A stretch of 64,000 bases of DNA from assembly GCF_029227915.1 (NCBI RefSeq), contig NC_079876.1:250001-314000 (forward strand), given 5' to 3'. The notes under the pieces were generated by a model that ran no database searches, was not told the origin of the DNA, and saw only the letters and a program-made list of their open reading frames with translations. Below are positions 51,301 to 63,160 of this stretch, piece by piece. The DNA is from Hydractinia symbiolongicarpus. Its lineage: Eukaryota > Cnidaria > Hydrozoa > Anthoathecata > Hydractiniidae. The translations under genes and the position numbers were made by a program. The stretch's first letter is position 1. Each line of letters begins with the position of its first letter.

Positions 51301-53036
51301 GGGAAATCGCAGGTTTTCGTTTGCCGGCGATTAAACTTCTTTTATTCAGCGTCTCATCAAAAATGAAAACATTTTTGAAAACTACAATTCTCATGCGTTT
51401 TAGTGGTGAAAAGATAATTTAAAAAATCGTTCGGGAAATGAGTTTACTCCCTGGGTACTTTCTTTGTATACTTTTGACTATACGGGCCGAGTCCGGGATT
51501 TACGGGAAGTCGCGGTTTTTCGTTTGCCGGCGATTAAACTTCTTTTATTCAGCGTCTCATCAAAAATGAAAACATTTTTAAAAACTACAAGTCTCGTGGG
51601 CTTTAGTGGTGAAATAATAATTTGAAAAATCGTTCGGGAAATGAGTTTACACCCCGGGTACTTTCTTTGTATACTTTTGACTATACGGGCTGAGTCCGGG
51701 ATTTACGGGAAATCGCAGGTTTTCGTTTGCCGGCGATTAAACTTCTTTTATTCAGCGTCTCCTCAAAAATGAAAACATTTTTGAAAACTACAAGTCTCAT
51801 GCGTTTTAGTGGTGAAAAAATAATTTAAAAAATCGTTCGGGAAATGAGTTTACTCCCTGGGTACTTTTTTTGTATACATTCGACTATACGGGCCAAGCCC
51901 GGGATTTAGGGGAAATCGCGGGTTTTCGTTCGCCGGCGATTAAACCACTTTCATTAAGCGTCTCATCAAAAATGAAAACATTTCTGAAAACTACAAGTCT
52001 CATGCGTTTTAGTGGTGAAAAAATAATTTAAAAAATCGTTCGGGAAATGAGTTTACTCCCTGGGTACTTTCTTTGTATACTTTTTACTATATGGGCCGAG
52101 TCCGGGATTTACGGGAAGTCGCGGGTTTTCGTTTGCCGGCGATTTAGCTTCTTTTATTCAGCATCTCATCAAAAATGAAAACATTTTTAAAAACAACAAT
52201 CTCATGGGCTTTAGTGGTGAAATAATAATTTGAAAAATCGTTCGGGAGATGAGTTTACACCCCGGGTACTTTCTTTGTATACTTTTGACTATACGGGCCG
52301 AGTCCGGGATTTACGGGAAATCGCAGGTTTTCGTTTGCCGGCGATTAAACTTCTTTTATTCACCGTCTCATCAAAAATGAACACATTTTTGAAAACTACA
52401 AGTCTCATGCGTTTTAGTGGTGAAAAAATAATTTAAAAAATCGTTCGGGAAATGAGTTTACTCCCTGGGTACTTTCTTTGTATACTTTTGACTATACGGG
52501 CCGAGTCCGGGATTTACGGGAAGTCGCGGGATTTCGTTTGCCGGCGATTAAACTTCTTTTATTCAGCGTCTCATCAAAAATGAAAACATTTTTAAAAACT
52601 ACAAGTCTCATGGGCTTTAGTGGTGAAATAATAATTTAAAAAATCGTTCGGGAAATGAGTTTACTCCCTGGGTACTTTCTTTGTATACTTTTGACTATAC
52701 GGGCCCAGTCCGGGATTTACGGGAAGTGGCGGGATTTCGTTTGCCGGCGATTAAACTTCTTTTATTCAGCGTCTCATCAAAAATGAAAACATTTTTAAAA
52801 ACTACAAGTCTCATGGGCTTTAGTGGTGAAATAATAATTTAAAAAATCGTTCGGGAAATGAGTTTACACCCTGGGTTCATTCTTTGTATACTTTTGACTA
52901 TACTGGCCGAGTCCAGGATTTACGGGAAATCGCGGGTTTTCGTTTGCCGGCGATAAAACCACTTTCATTAAGCGTCTAATCAAAAATGAAAACATTTTTA
53001 AAAACTACAAGTCTCATGCGTTTTAGTGGTGAAAAG
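45335..53036 (+). repeat. 19-mer HOR, 3,856-bp period, two copies
   Basis: Copy one is about 45,335-49,190 and copy two about 49,191-53,036. Markers at a constant offset of 3,856 include GAGGTTACACC (45,960 and 49,816), GTGAAGAGATACTTT (46,738 and 50,594), TTCGTGAAATG, TCCTTAAGCG, GATTTAGCTTC, CACCGTCTC with ATGAACAC, GGGCCCAGTCC and GGGTTCATTC with TATACTGGCC. Scattered differences include TATACTATTGAC at about 47,006 against TATACTTTTGAC, TCTGATC at about 50,136, GATTTAGGGG at about 51,904 and TTTTTATGGTG at about 45,716. This is the largest unit seen twice as a direct tandem pair. Confidence 0.92.
45740..48030 (+). repeat. Nested 7-mer duplication (1,421 bp) inside the 19-mer
   Basis: AGTTGACTCCCTGG/CGCGGATTTTTG followed by GAGGTTACACC occurs at 45,760-45,970 and again 1,421 bp on at 47,181-47,391. 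The next three monomers match, including AATTCTC and TCTCGTGGGC. The second pass then jumps near 48,020 from TTTTTTTGTATAC straight to CATTCGAC/CCAAGCCCGGG, skipping one monomer. The same nested pair is present in the second 19-mer copy (49,616 and 51,037), so the 7-mer predates the 19-mer duplication. Confidence 0.85.
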
Positions 53037-56000
53037 ATAATTTAAAAAATCGTTTTGGAAATGAGTTTACTCACAGGGTACTTTCTTTGTATACTTTTGA
53101 CTATACGGGCCGAGTCCGGGGTTTACGGAAATGGCGGGTTTTCGTTTGCCGGCGACTAAACTTCTTTTATTCAGCATCTCCTCAAAAATGAAAACATTTT
53201 TGAAAACTACAAGTCTCATGCGTTTTAGTGGTGAAAAGATAATTTAAAAAATCGTTTTGGAAGTGAGTTTACTCACAGGGTACTTTCTTTGTATACATTC
53301 GACTATACGGGCCAAGCCCGGGATTTACGGGAAATCGCTGGTTTTCGTTTGCCGGCTATTAAACCACATTCATTAAGCGTCTCATCAAAAATGAAAACAT
53401 TTCTAAAAACTGCAAGTCTCATGGGCTTTAGTGGTGAAATAATAACTTAAAAAATCGTTTGGGAAATGAGTTTACTCCCTGGGTACTTTCCTTGTGTACT
53501 TTTAACTATACGGGCCGAGTCCGGGATTTACGGAAAATCGCGGGTTTTCGTTTCCCGGCGATTAAACATCTTTTATTCAGCGTTTCATCAAAAATGAAAA
53601 CATTTTTAAAAACTACAAGTCTCATGGGCTTTAGTGGTGAAATAATAATTTAAAAAATCGTTTGGAAAATGAGTTTACTCCCTGGGTACTTTCTTTGTAT
53701 ACTTTTGAGTATACGGGCGGAGTCCGGGATTTACGGGAAATCGCAGGGTTTCGTTTGCCGGCGATTAAACTTTTTTTATTCAGCGTCTCATCAAAAATGA
53801 AAACCATTTTGAAAACTACAAGTCTCATGCGTTTTAGTGGTGAAAAAATAATTTAAAAAATCGTTCGGGAAATGAGTTTACTCCCTGGGTACTTTCTTTG
53901 TATACTTTTGACTATACGGGCCGAGTCCGGGATTTACGGGAAATAGCAGGTTTTCGTTTGCCGGCAATTAAACTTCTTTTATTCAGCGTCTCATCAAAAA
54001 TGAAAACATTTTTAAAAACTACAAGTCTCATGCGTTTTAGTGGTGAAAAATTAATTTAAAAAATCGTTCGGGAAATGAGTTTACTCCCAGGGTACTTTCT
54101 TTGTATACTTTTGACTATTCGGGCCGAGTCCGGGATTTACGGGAAATCGCGGATTTTTGTTTGCCGGCGATTAAACTTCTTTTATTCAGCGTCTCATCAA
54201 AAATGAAAACATTTTTGAAAACTACAATTCTCATGCGTTTTAGTGGTGAAAAGATAATTTAAAAAATCGTTTTGGAAATGAGTTTACTCACAGGGTACTT
54301 TCTTTGTATACTTTTGACTATACGGGCCGAGTCCGGGGTTTACGGAAATGGCGGGTTTTCGTTTGCCGGCGACTAAACTTCTTTTATTCAGCATCTCCTC
54401 AAAAATGAAAACATTTTTGAAAACTACAAGTCTCATGCGTTTTAGTGGTGAAAAGATAATTTAAAAAATCGTTTTGGAAGTGAGTTTACTCACAGGGTAC
54501 TTTCTTTGTATACATTCGACTATACGGGCCAAGCCCGGGATTTACGGGAAATCGCTGGTTTTCGTTTGCCGGCTATTAAACCACATTCATTAAGCGTCTC
54601 ATCAAAAATGAAAACATTTCTAAAAACTGCAAGTCTCATGGGCTTTAGTGGTGAAATAATAACTTAAAAAATCGTTTGGGAAATGAGTTTACTCCCTGGG
54701 TACTTTCCTTGTGTACTTTTAACTATACGGGCCGAGTCCGGGATTTACGGAAAATCGCGGGTTTTCGTTTCCCGGCGATTAAACATCTTTTATTCAGCGT
54801 TTCATCAAAAATGAAAACATTTTTAAAAACTACAAGTCTCATGGGCTTTAGTGGTGAAATAATAATTTAAAAAATCGTTTGGAAAATGAGTTTACTCCCT
54901 GGGTACTTTCTTTGTATACTTTTGAGTATACGGGCGGAGTCCGGGATTTACGGGAAATCGCAGGGTTTCGTTTGCCGGCGATTAAACTTTTTTTATTCAG
55001 CGTCTCATCAAAAATGAAAACCATTTTGAAAACTACAAGTCTCATGCGTTTTAGTGGTGAAAAAATAATTTAAAAAATCGTTCGGGAAATGAGTTTACTC
55101 CCTGGGTACTTTCTTTGTATACTTTTGACTATACGGGCCGAGTCCGGGATTTACGGGAAATAGCAGGTTTTCGTTTGCCGGCAATTAAACTTCTTTTATT
55201 CAGCGTCTCATCAAAAATGAAAACATTTTTAAAAACTACAAGTCTCATGCGTTTTAGTGGTGAAAAATTAATTTAAAAAATCGTTCGGGAAATGAGTTTA
55301 CTCCCAGGGTACTTTCTTTGTATACTTTTGACTATTCGGGCCGAGTCCGGGATTTACGGGAAATCGCGGATTTTTGTTTGCCGGCGATTAAACTTCTTTT
55401 ATTCAGCGTCTCATCAAAAATGAAAACATTTTTGAAAACTACAATTCTCATGCGTTTTAGTGGTGAAAAGATAATTTAAAAAATCGTTTTGGAAATGAGT
55501 TTACTCACAGGGTACTTTCTTTGTATACTTTTGACTATACGGGCCGAGTCCGGGGTTTACGGAAATGGCGGGTTTTCGTTTGCCGGCGACTAAACTTCTT
55601 TTATTCAGCATCTCCTCAAAAATGAAAACATTTTTGAAAACTACAAGTCTCATACGTTTTAGTGGTGAAAAGATAATTTAAAAAATCGTTTTGGAAGTGA
55701 GTTTACTCACAGGGTACTTTCTTTGTATACATTCGACTATACGGGCCAAGCCCGGGATTTACGGGAAATCGCTGGTTTTCGTTTGCCGGCTATTAAACCA
55801 CATTCATTAAGCGTCTCATCAAAAATGAAAACATTTCTAAAAACTGCAAGTCTCATGGGCTTTAGTGGTGAAATAATAACTTAAAAAATCGTTTGGGAAA
55901 TGAGTTTACTCCCTGGGTACTTTCCTTGTGTACTTTTAACTATACGGGCCGAGTCCGGGATTTACGGAAAATCGCGGGTTTTCGTTTCCCGGCGATTAAA

Positions 56001-56640
56001 CATCTTTTATTCAGCGTTTCATCAAAAATGAAAACATTTTTAAAAACTACAAGTCTCATGGGCTTTAGTGGTGAAATAATAATTTAAAAAATCGTTTGGA
56101 AAATGAGTTTACTCCCTGGGTACTTTCTTTGTATACTTTTGAGTATACGGGCGGAGTCCGGGATTTACGGGAAATCGCAGGGTTTCGTTTGCCGGCGATT
56201 AAACTTTTTTTATTCAGCGTCTCATCAAAAATGAAAACCATTTTGAAAACTACAAGTCTCATGCGTTTTAGTGGTGAAAAAATAATTTAAAAAATCGTTC
56301 GGGAAATGAGTTTACTCCCTGGGTACTTTCTTTGTATACTTTTGACTATACGGGCCGAGTCCGGGATTTACGGGAAATAGCAGGTTTTCGTTTGCCGGCA
56401 ATTAAACTTCTTTTATTCAGCGTCTCATCAAAAATGAAAACATTTTTAAAAACTACAAGTCTCATGCGTTTTAGTGGTGAAAAATTAATTTAAAAAATCG
56501 TTCGGGAAATGAGTTTACTCCCAGGGTACTTTCTTTGTATACTTTTGACTATTCGGGCCGAGTCCGGGATTTACGGGAAATCGCGGATTTTTGTTTGCCG
56601 GCGATTAAACTTCTTTTATTCAGCGTCTCATCAAAAATGA
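53037..56640 (+). repeat. 6-mer HOR, 1,217-bp period, three tandem copies
   Basis: The marker CCGGGGTTTACGGAAATGG starts at 53,116, 54,333 and 55,550. Each unit holds, in order: that monomer; CATTCGAC with CGCTGGTTTTCG and GGCTATT; CCTTGTGTACTTTTAAC with TTTCCCGGCG; GAGTATAC with GGGCGGAG and ACCATTTTG; AAATAGCAGG with GGCAATT; and CTCCCAGGG with CTATTCGGG. The unit is one base short of 6 x 203 because TACGGAAATGG lacks a base. One difference seen is CTCATACG at about 55,649. The third copy ends near 56,640. Confidence 0.93.
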
Positions 56641-58711
56641 AAACATTTTTGAAAACTACAAGTCTCATGCGTTTTAGTGGTGAAAAGATACTTTAAAAAA
56701 TCGTCTTGGAAATGGGTTTACTCACAGGGTACTTTCTTTGTATACATTCGACTATACGGGCCAAGCCCGGGATTTACGGGAAATCGCGGGTTTTCGTTCG
56801 CCGGCGATTAAACCACTTTCCTTAAGCGTCTCATCAAAAATGAAAACATTTTTGAAAACTACAAGTCTCATGCGTTTTAGTGGTAAAAAAATAATTTAAA
56901 AAATCGTTCGTGAAATGAGTTTACTCCCTGGGTACTTTCTTTGTATACTTTTGACTATACGGGCCAAGCCCCGGATTTACGGGAAAACGCGGGATTTCGT
57001 TTGCCGGCGATTAAACCTCTTTCTTTAAGCGTCTCATCAAAAAGGAAAACATTTTTGAAAACTACAAGTCTCATGCGTTTTAGTGGTGAAAAAATAATTT
57101 AAAAAATCGTTCGGGAAATGAGTTGACTCCCTGGGTACTTTCTTTGTATACTTTTGACTGTACGGGCCGAGTCCGGGATTTACGGGAAATCGCGGATTTT
57201 TGTTTGCCGGCGATTAAACCACTTTCATTAAGCGTCTCATCAAAAATGAAAACATTTCTGAAAACTACAAGTCTCATGCGTTTTAGTGGTGAAAAAATAA
57301 TTTAAAAAATCGTTCGGGAAATGAGGTTACACCCCGGGTACTTTTTTTGTATACTTTTGACTATACGGGCCGAGTCCGGGATTTACGGGAAATCGCAGGT
57401 TTTCGTTTGCCGGCGATTAAACTTCTTTTATTCAGCGTCTCATCAAAAATGAAAACATTTTTGAAAACTACAATTCTCATGCGTTTTAGTGGTGAAAAGA
57501 TAATTTAAAAAATCGTTCGGGAAATGAGTTTACTCCCTGGGTACTTTCTTTGTATACTTTTGACTATACGGGGCGAGTCCGGGATTTACGGGAAGTCGCG
57601 GTTTTTCGTTTGCCGGCGATTAAACTTCTTTTATTCAGCGTCTCATCAAAAATGAAAACATTTTTAAAAACTACAAGTCTCGTGGGCTTTAGTGGTGAAA
57701 TAATAATTTGAAAAATCGTTCGGGAAATGAGTTTACACCCCGGGTACTTTCTTTGTATACTTTTGACTATACGGGCTGAGTCCGGGATTTACGGGAAATC
57801 GCAGGTTTTCGTTTGCCGGCGATTAAACTTCTTTTATTCAGCGTCTCCTCAAAAATGAAAACATTTTTGAAAACTACAAGTCTCATGCGTTTTAGTGGTG
57901 AAAAAATAATTTAAAAAATCGTTCGGGAAATGAGTTTACTCCCTGGGTACTTTTTTTGTATACATTCGACTATACGGGCCAAGCCCGGGATTTACGGGAA
58001 GTCGCGGGATTTCGTTTGCCGGCGATTAAACTTCTTTTATTCAGCGTCTCATCAAAAATGAAAACATTTTTAAAAACTACAAGTCTCATGGGCTTTAGTG
58101 GTGAAATAATAATTTAAAAAATCGTTCGGGAAATGAGTTTACTCCCTGGGTACTTTCTTTGTATACTTTTGACTATACGGGCCCAGTCCGGGATTTACGG
58201 GAAGTGGCGGGATTTCGTTTGCCGGCGATTAAACTTCTTTTATTCAGCGTCTCATCAAAAATGAAAACATTTTTAAAAACTACAAGTCTCATGGGCTTTA
58301 GTGGTGAAATAATAATTTAAAAAATCGTTCGGGAAATGAGTTTACACCCTGGGTTCATTCTTTGTATACTTTTGACTATACGGGCGGAGTCCAGGATTTA
58401 CGGGAAATCGCAGGTTTTCGTTTGCCGGCGATTAAACTTCTTTTATTTGGCGTCTCATCAAAAATAAAAACATTTTTGAAAACTACAAGTCTCATGCGTT
58501 TTAGTGGTGAAAAAATAATTTAAAAAATCGTTCGGGAAATGAGTTTACTCCCTGGGTACTTTCTTTGTATACTTTTGACTATGCGGGCCGAGTCCGGGAT
58601 TTACGGGAAATCGCGGGTTTTCGTTTGCCGGCGATAAAACCACTTTCATTAAGCGTCTAATCAAAAATGAAAACATTTTTAAAAACTACAAGTCTCATGC
58701 GTTTTAGTGGT
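56641..58711 (+). repeat. Mosaic segment derived from the 19-mer unit
   Basis: Positions 56,650-57,985 match about 50,570-51,900 at an offset of 6,086, with GATACTTTAAAAAATCG, TTCGTGAAATG, AGTTGACT and GAGGTTACACC. At about 57,985 the match jumps to 52,508 onward (offset 5,478), a loss of three monomers, carrying GGGCCCAGTCC and GGGTTCATTC. From about 58,375 to 58,600 one monomer resembles 133-395 at the far end of the window. Sequence then returns to the 19-mer end (GCGATAAAACC, GTCTAATC) at offset 5,681. Confidence 0.85.
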
Positions 58712-61145
58712 GAAAAGATAATTTAAAAAATCGTTTTGGAAATGAGTTTACTCACAGGGTACTTTCTTTGTATACTTTTGACTATACGGGCCGAGTCCGG
58801 GGTTTACGGAAATGGCGGGTTTTCGTTTGCCGGCGACTAAACTTCTTTTATTCAGCATCTCCTCAAAAATGAAAACATTTTTGAAAACTACAAGTCTCAT
58901 GCGTTTTAGTGGTGAAAAGATAATTTAAAAAATCGTTTTGGAAGTGAGTTTACTCACAGGGTACTTTCTTTGTATACATTCGACTATACGGGCCAAGCCC
59001 GGGATTTACGGGAAATCGCTGGTTTTCGTTTGCCGGCTATTAAACCACATTCATTAAGCGTCTCATCAAAAATGAAAACATTTCTAAAAACTGCAAGTCT
59101 CATGGGCCTTAGTGGTGAAATAATAACTTAAAAAATCGTTTGGGAAATGAGTTTACTCCCTGGGTACTTTTCTTGTGTACTTTTAACTATACGGGCCGAG
59201 TCCGGGATTTACGGAAAATCGCGGGTTTTCGTTTCCCGGCGATTAAGCATCTTTTATTCAGCGTTTCATCAAAAATGAAAACATTTTTAAAAACTACAAG
59301 TCTCATGGGCTTTAGTGGTGAAATAATAATTTAAAAAATCGTTTGGAAAATGAGTTTACTCCCTGGGTACTTTCTTTGTATACTTTTGAGTATACGGGCG
59401 GAGTCCGGGATTTACGGGAAATCGCAGGGTTTCGTTTGCCGGCGATTAAACTTTTTTTATTCAGCGTCTCATCAAAAATGAAAACCATTTTGAAAACTAC
59501 AAGTCTCATGCGTTTTAGTGGTGAAAAAATAATTTAAAAAATCGTTCGGGAAATGAGTTTACTCCCTGGGTACTTTCTTTGTATACTTTTGACTATACGG
59601 GCCGAGTCCGGGATTTACGGGAAATAGCAGGTTTTCGTTTGCCGGCAATTAAACTTCTTTTATTCAGCGTCTCATCAAAAATGAAAACATTTTTAAAAAC
59701 TACAAGTCTCATGCGTTTTAGTGGTGAAAAATTAATTTAAAAAATCGTTCGGGAAATGAGTTTACTCCCAGGGTACTTTCTTTGTATACTTTTGACTATT
59801 CGGGCCGAGTCCGGGATTTACGGGAAATCGCGGATTTTTGTTTGCCGGCGATTAAACTTCTTTTATTCAGCGTCTCATCAAAAATGAAAACATTTTTGAA
59901 AACTACAATTCTCATGCGTTTTAGTGGTGAAAAGATAATTTAAAAAATCGTTTTGGAAATGAGTTTACTCACAGGGTACTTTCTTTGTATACTTTTGACT
60001 ATACGGGCCGAGTCCGGGGTTTACGGAAATGGCGGGTTTTCGTTTGCCGGCGACTAAACTTCTTTTATTCAGCATCTCCTCAAAAATGAAAACATTTTTG
60101 AAAACTACAAGTCTCATGCGTTTTAGTGGTGAAAAGATAATTTAAAAAATCGTTTTGGAAGTGAGTTTACTCACAGGGTACTTTCTTTGTATACATTCGA
60201 CTATACGGGCCAAGCCCGGGATTTACGGGAAATCGCTGGTTTTCGTTTGCCGGCTATTAAACCACATTCATTAAGCGTCTCATCAAAAATGAAAACATTT
60301 CTAAAAACTGCAAGTCTCATGGGCTTTAGTGGTGAAATAATAACTTAAAAAATCGTTTGGGAAATGAGTTTACTCCCTGGGTACTTTCCTTGTGTACTTT
60401 TAACTATACGGGCCGAGTCCGGGATTTACGGAAAATCGCGGGTTTTCGTTTCCCGGCGATTAAACATCTTTTATTCAGCGTTTCATCAAAAATGAAAACA
60501 TTTTTAAAAACTACAAGTCTCATGGGCTTTAGTGGTGAAATAATAATTTAAAAAATCGTTTGGAAAATGAGTTTACTCCCTGGGTACTTTCTTTGTATAC
60601 TTTTGAGTATACGGGCGGAGTCCGGGATTTACGGGAAATCGCAGGGTTTCGTTTGCCGGCGATTAAACTTTTTTTATTCAGCGTCTCATCAAAAATGAAA
60701 ACCATTTTGAAAACTACAAGTCTCATGCGTTTTAGTGGTGAAAAAATAATTTAAAAAATCGTTCGGGAAATGAGTTTACTCCCTGGGTACTTTCTTTGTA
60801 TACTTTTGACTATACGGGCCGAGTCCGGGATTTACGGGAAATAGCAGGTTTTCGTTTGCCGGCAATTAAACTTCTTTTATTCAGCGTCTCATCAAAAATG
60901 AAAACATTTTTAAAAACTACAAGTCTCATGCGTTTTAGTGGTGAAAAATTAATTTAAAAAATCGTTCGGGAAATGAGTTTACTCCCAGGGTACTTTCTTT
61001 GTATACTTTTGACTATTCGGGCCGAGTCCGGGATTTACGGGAAATCGCGGATTTTTGTTTGCCGGCGATTAAACTTCTTTTATTCAGCGTCTCATCAAAA
61101 ATGAAAACATTTTTGAAAACTACAAGTCTCATGCGTTTTAGTGGT
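58712..61145 (+). repeat. 6-mer HOR, 1,217-bp period, two further copies
   Basis: This is the same 6-mer as at 53,037-56,640, entered through the same junction (GTCTAATC monomer, then GAAAAGATAATTT and TTTTGGAAATGAG). CCGGGGTTTACGG starts at 58,797 and 60,014. Private differences in the first of these copies are GGGCCTTAGTGG at about 59,104, TTTTCTTGTGTAC at about 59,168 and GATTAAGCATC at about 59,241. The repeat of the junction shows that the 19-mer tail and the 6-mer block were duplicated together. Confidence 0.92.
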
Positions 61146-61590
61146 GAAAAAATAATTTAAAAAATCGTTCGGGAAATGAGTTTACTCCCTGGGTACTTTC
61201 TTTGTATACTTTTGACTATACGGGCCGAGTCCGGGATTTACGGGAAATAGCAGGTTTTCGTTTGCCGGCAATTAAACTTCTTTTATTCAGCGTCTCATCA
61301 AAAATGAAAACATTTTTAAAAACTACAAGTCTCATGCGTTTTAGTGGTGAAAAATTAATTTAAAAAATCGTTCGGGAAATGAGTTTACTCCCAGGGTACT
61401 TTCTTTGTATACTTTTGACTATTCGGGCCGAGTCCGGGATTTACGGGAAATCGCGGATTTTTGTTTGCCGGCGATTAAACTTCTTTTATTCAGCGTCTCA
61501 TCAAAAATGAAAACATTTTTGAAAACTACAAGTCTCATGCGTTTTAGTGGTGAAAAGATAATTTAAAAAATCGTTTTGGAAATGGGCTTA
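61146..61590 (+). repeat. Dimer duplication, 406 bp, at the end of the 6-mer block
   Basis: The AAATAGCAGG/GGCAATT monomer and the following CTCCCAGGG/CTATTCGGG monomer at about 60,770-61,130 are repeated 406 bp later (ATAGCAGG at 60,841 and 61,247). The second copy then leads into a CATTCGAC monomer with GGCCTAGCCC. It is a small two-monomer duplication of the tail of the last 6-mer unit. Confidence 0.85.
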
Positions 61591-61599
61591 CTCACAAGG

Positions 61600-63160
61600 T
61601 ACTTTCTTTGTATACATTCGACTATACGGGCCTAGCCCGGGATTTACGGGAAATCGCGGGTTTTCGTTTGCCGGCGATTAAACCACTTTCATTAAGCGTC
61701 TCATCAAAAATGAAAACATTTCTGAAAACTACAAGTCTCATGCGTTTTAGTGGTGAAAAAATAATTTAAAAAATCGTTCGGGAAATGAGTTTACACCCCG
61801 GGTACTTTCTTTGTATACTTTTGACTAGACGGGCCGAGTCCGGGATTTACGGGAAATCGCAGGTTTTCAATTTGCCGGCGATTAAACTTCTTTTATTCAG
61901 CGTCTCATCAAAAATAAAAACATTTTTAAAAACTACAATTCTCATGCGTTTTAGTGGTGAAAAAATAATTTAAAAAATCGTTCGGGAAATGAGTTTACTC
62001 CCTGGGTACTTTCTTTGTATACTTTAGACTATACGGGCCGAGTCCGGGATTTACGGGAAATCGCAGGTTTTCGTTTGCCGGCGATTAAACTTCTTTTATT
62101 CAGCGTCTCATCAAAAATGAAAACATTTTTGAAAACTACAAGTCTCATGCGTTTTAGTGGTGAAAAAATAATTAAAAAAATCGTTCGGGAAATGAGTTTA
62201 CTCCCTGGGTACTTTCTTTGTATACTTTCGACTATACGGGCCGAGTCCGGGATTTACGGGAAGTCGCGGGTTTTCGTTTGCCGGCGATTAAACCTCTTTT
62301 ATTCAGCGTCTCATCAAAAATGAAAACATTTTTAAAAACTACAAGTCTCATGCGTTTTAGTGGTGAAAAAATAATTTAAAAATTCGTTCGGGAAATAAGT
62401 TTACTCACTGGGTACTTTCTTTGTATACATTCGACTATACGGGCCAAGCCCGGGATTTACGGGAAATCGCGGGTTTTCGTTTGCCGGCGATTAAACCACT
62501 TTCATTAAGCGTCTCATCAAAAATAAAAACATTTCTGAAAACTACAAGTCTCATGCGTTTTAGTGGTGAAAAAATAATTTAAAAAATCGTTCGGGAAATG
62601 AGTTTACACCCCGGGTACTTTCTTTGTATACTTTTGACTAGACGGGCCGAGTCCGGGATTTACGGGAAATCGCAGGTTTTCGTTTGCCGGCGATTAAACT
62701 TCTTTTATTCAGCGTCTCATCAAAAATGAAAACATTTTTAAAAACTACAATTCTCATGCGTTTTAGTGGTGAAAAAATAATTTAAAAAATCGTTCGGGAA
62801 ATGAGTTTACTCCCTGGGTACTTTCTTTGTATACTTTAGACTATACGGGCCGAGTCCGGGATTTACGGGAAATCGCAGGTTTTCGTTTGCCGGCGATTAA
62901 ACTTCTTTTATTCAGCGTCTCATCAAAAATGAAAACATTTTTGAAAACTACAAGTCTCATGCGTTTTAGTGGTGAAAAAATAATTTAAAAAATCGTTTGG
63001 GAAATGAGTTTACTCCCTGGGTACTTTCTTTGTATACTTTCGACTATACGGGCCGAGTCCGGGATTTACGGGAAGTCGCGGGTTTTCGTTTGCCGGCGAT
63101 TAAACCTCTTTTATTCAGCGTCTCATCAAAAATGAAAATATTTTTAAAAACTACAAGTCT
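61600..63160 (+). repeat. 4-mer HOR, 813/812-bp period, two copies
   Basis: The CATTCGAC monomer at 61,615 recurs at 62,428. It is followed in both places by an ACCCCGGG monomer with the rare GACTAGACGGG, a CTTTAGAC monomer and a CTTTCGAC monomer with AAACCTCTTTTATTC. The extra base in copy one is in TTTTCAATTTGCC near 61,868. Copy two ends near 63,160, where GGGCTTTAG replaces GCGTTTTAG. Confidence 0.85.
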
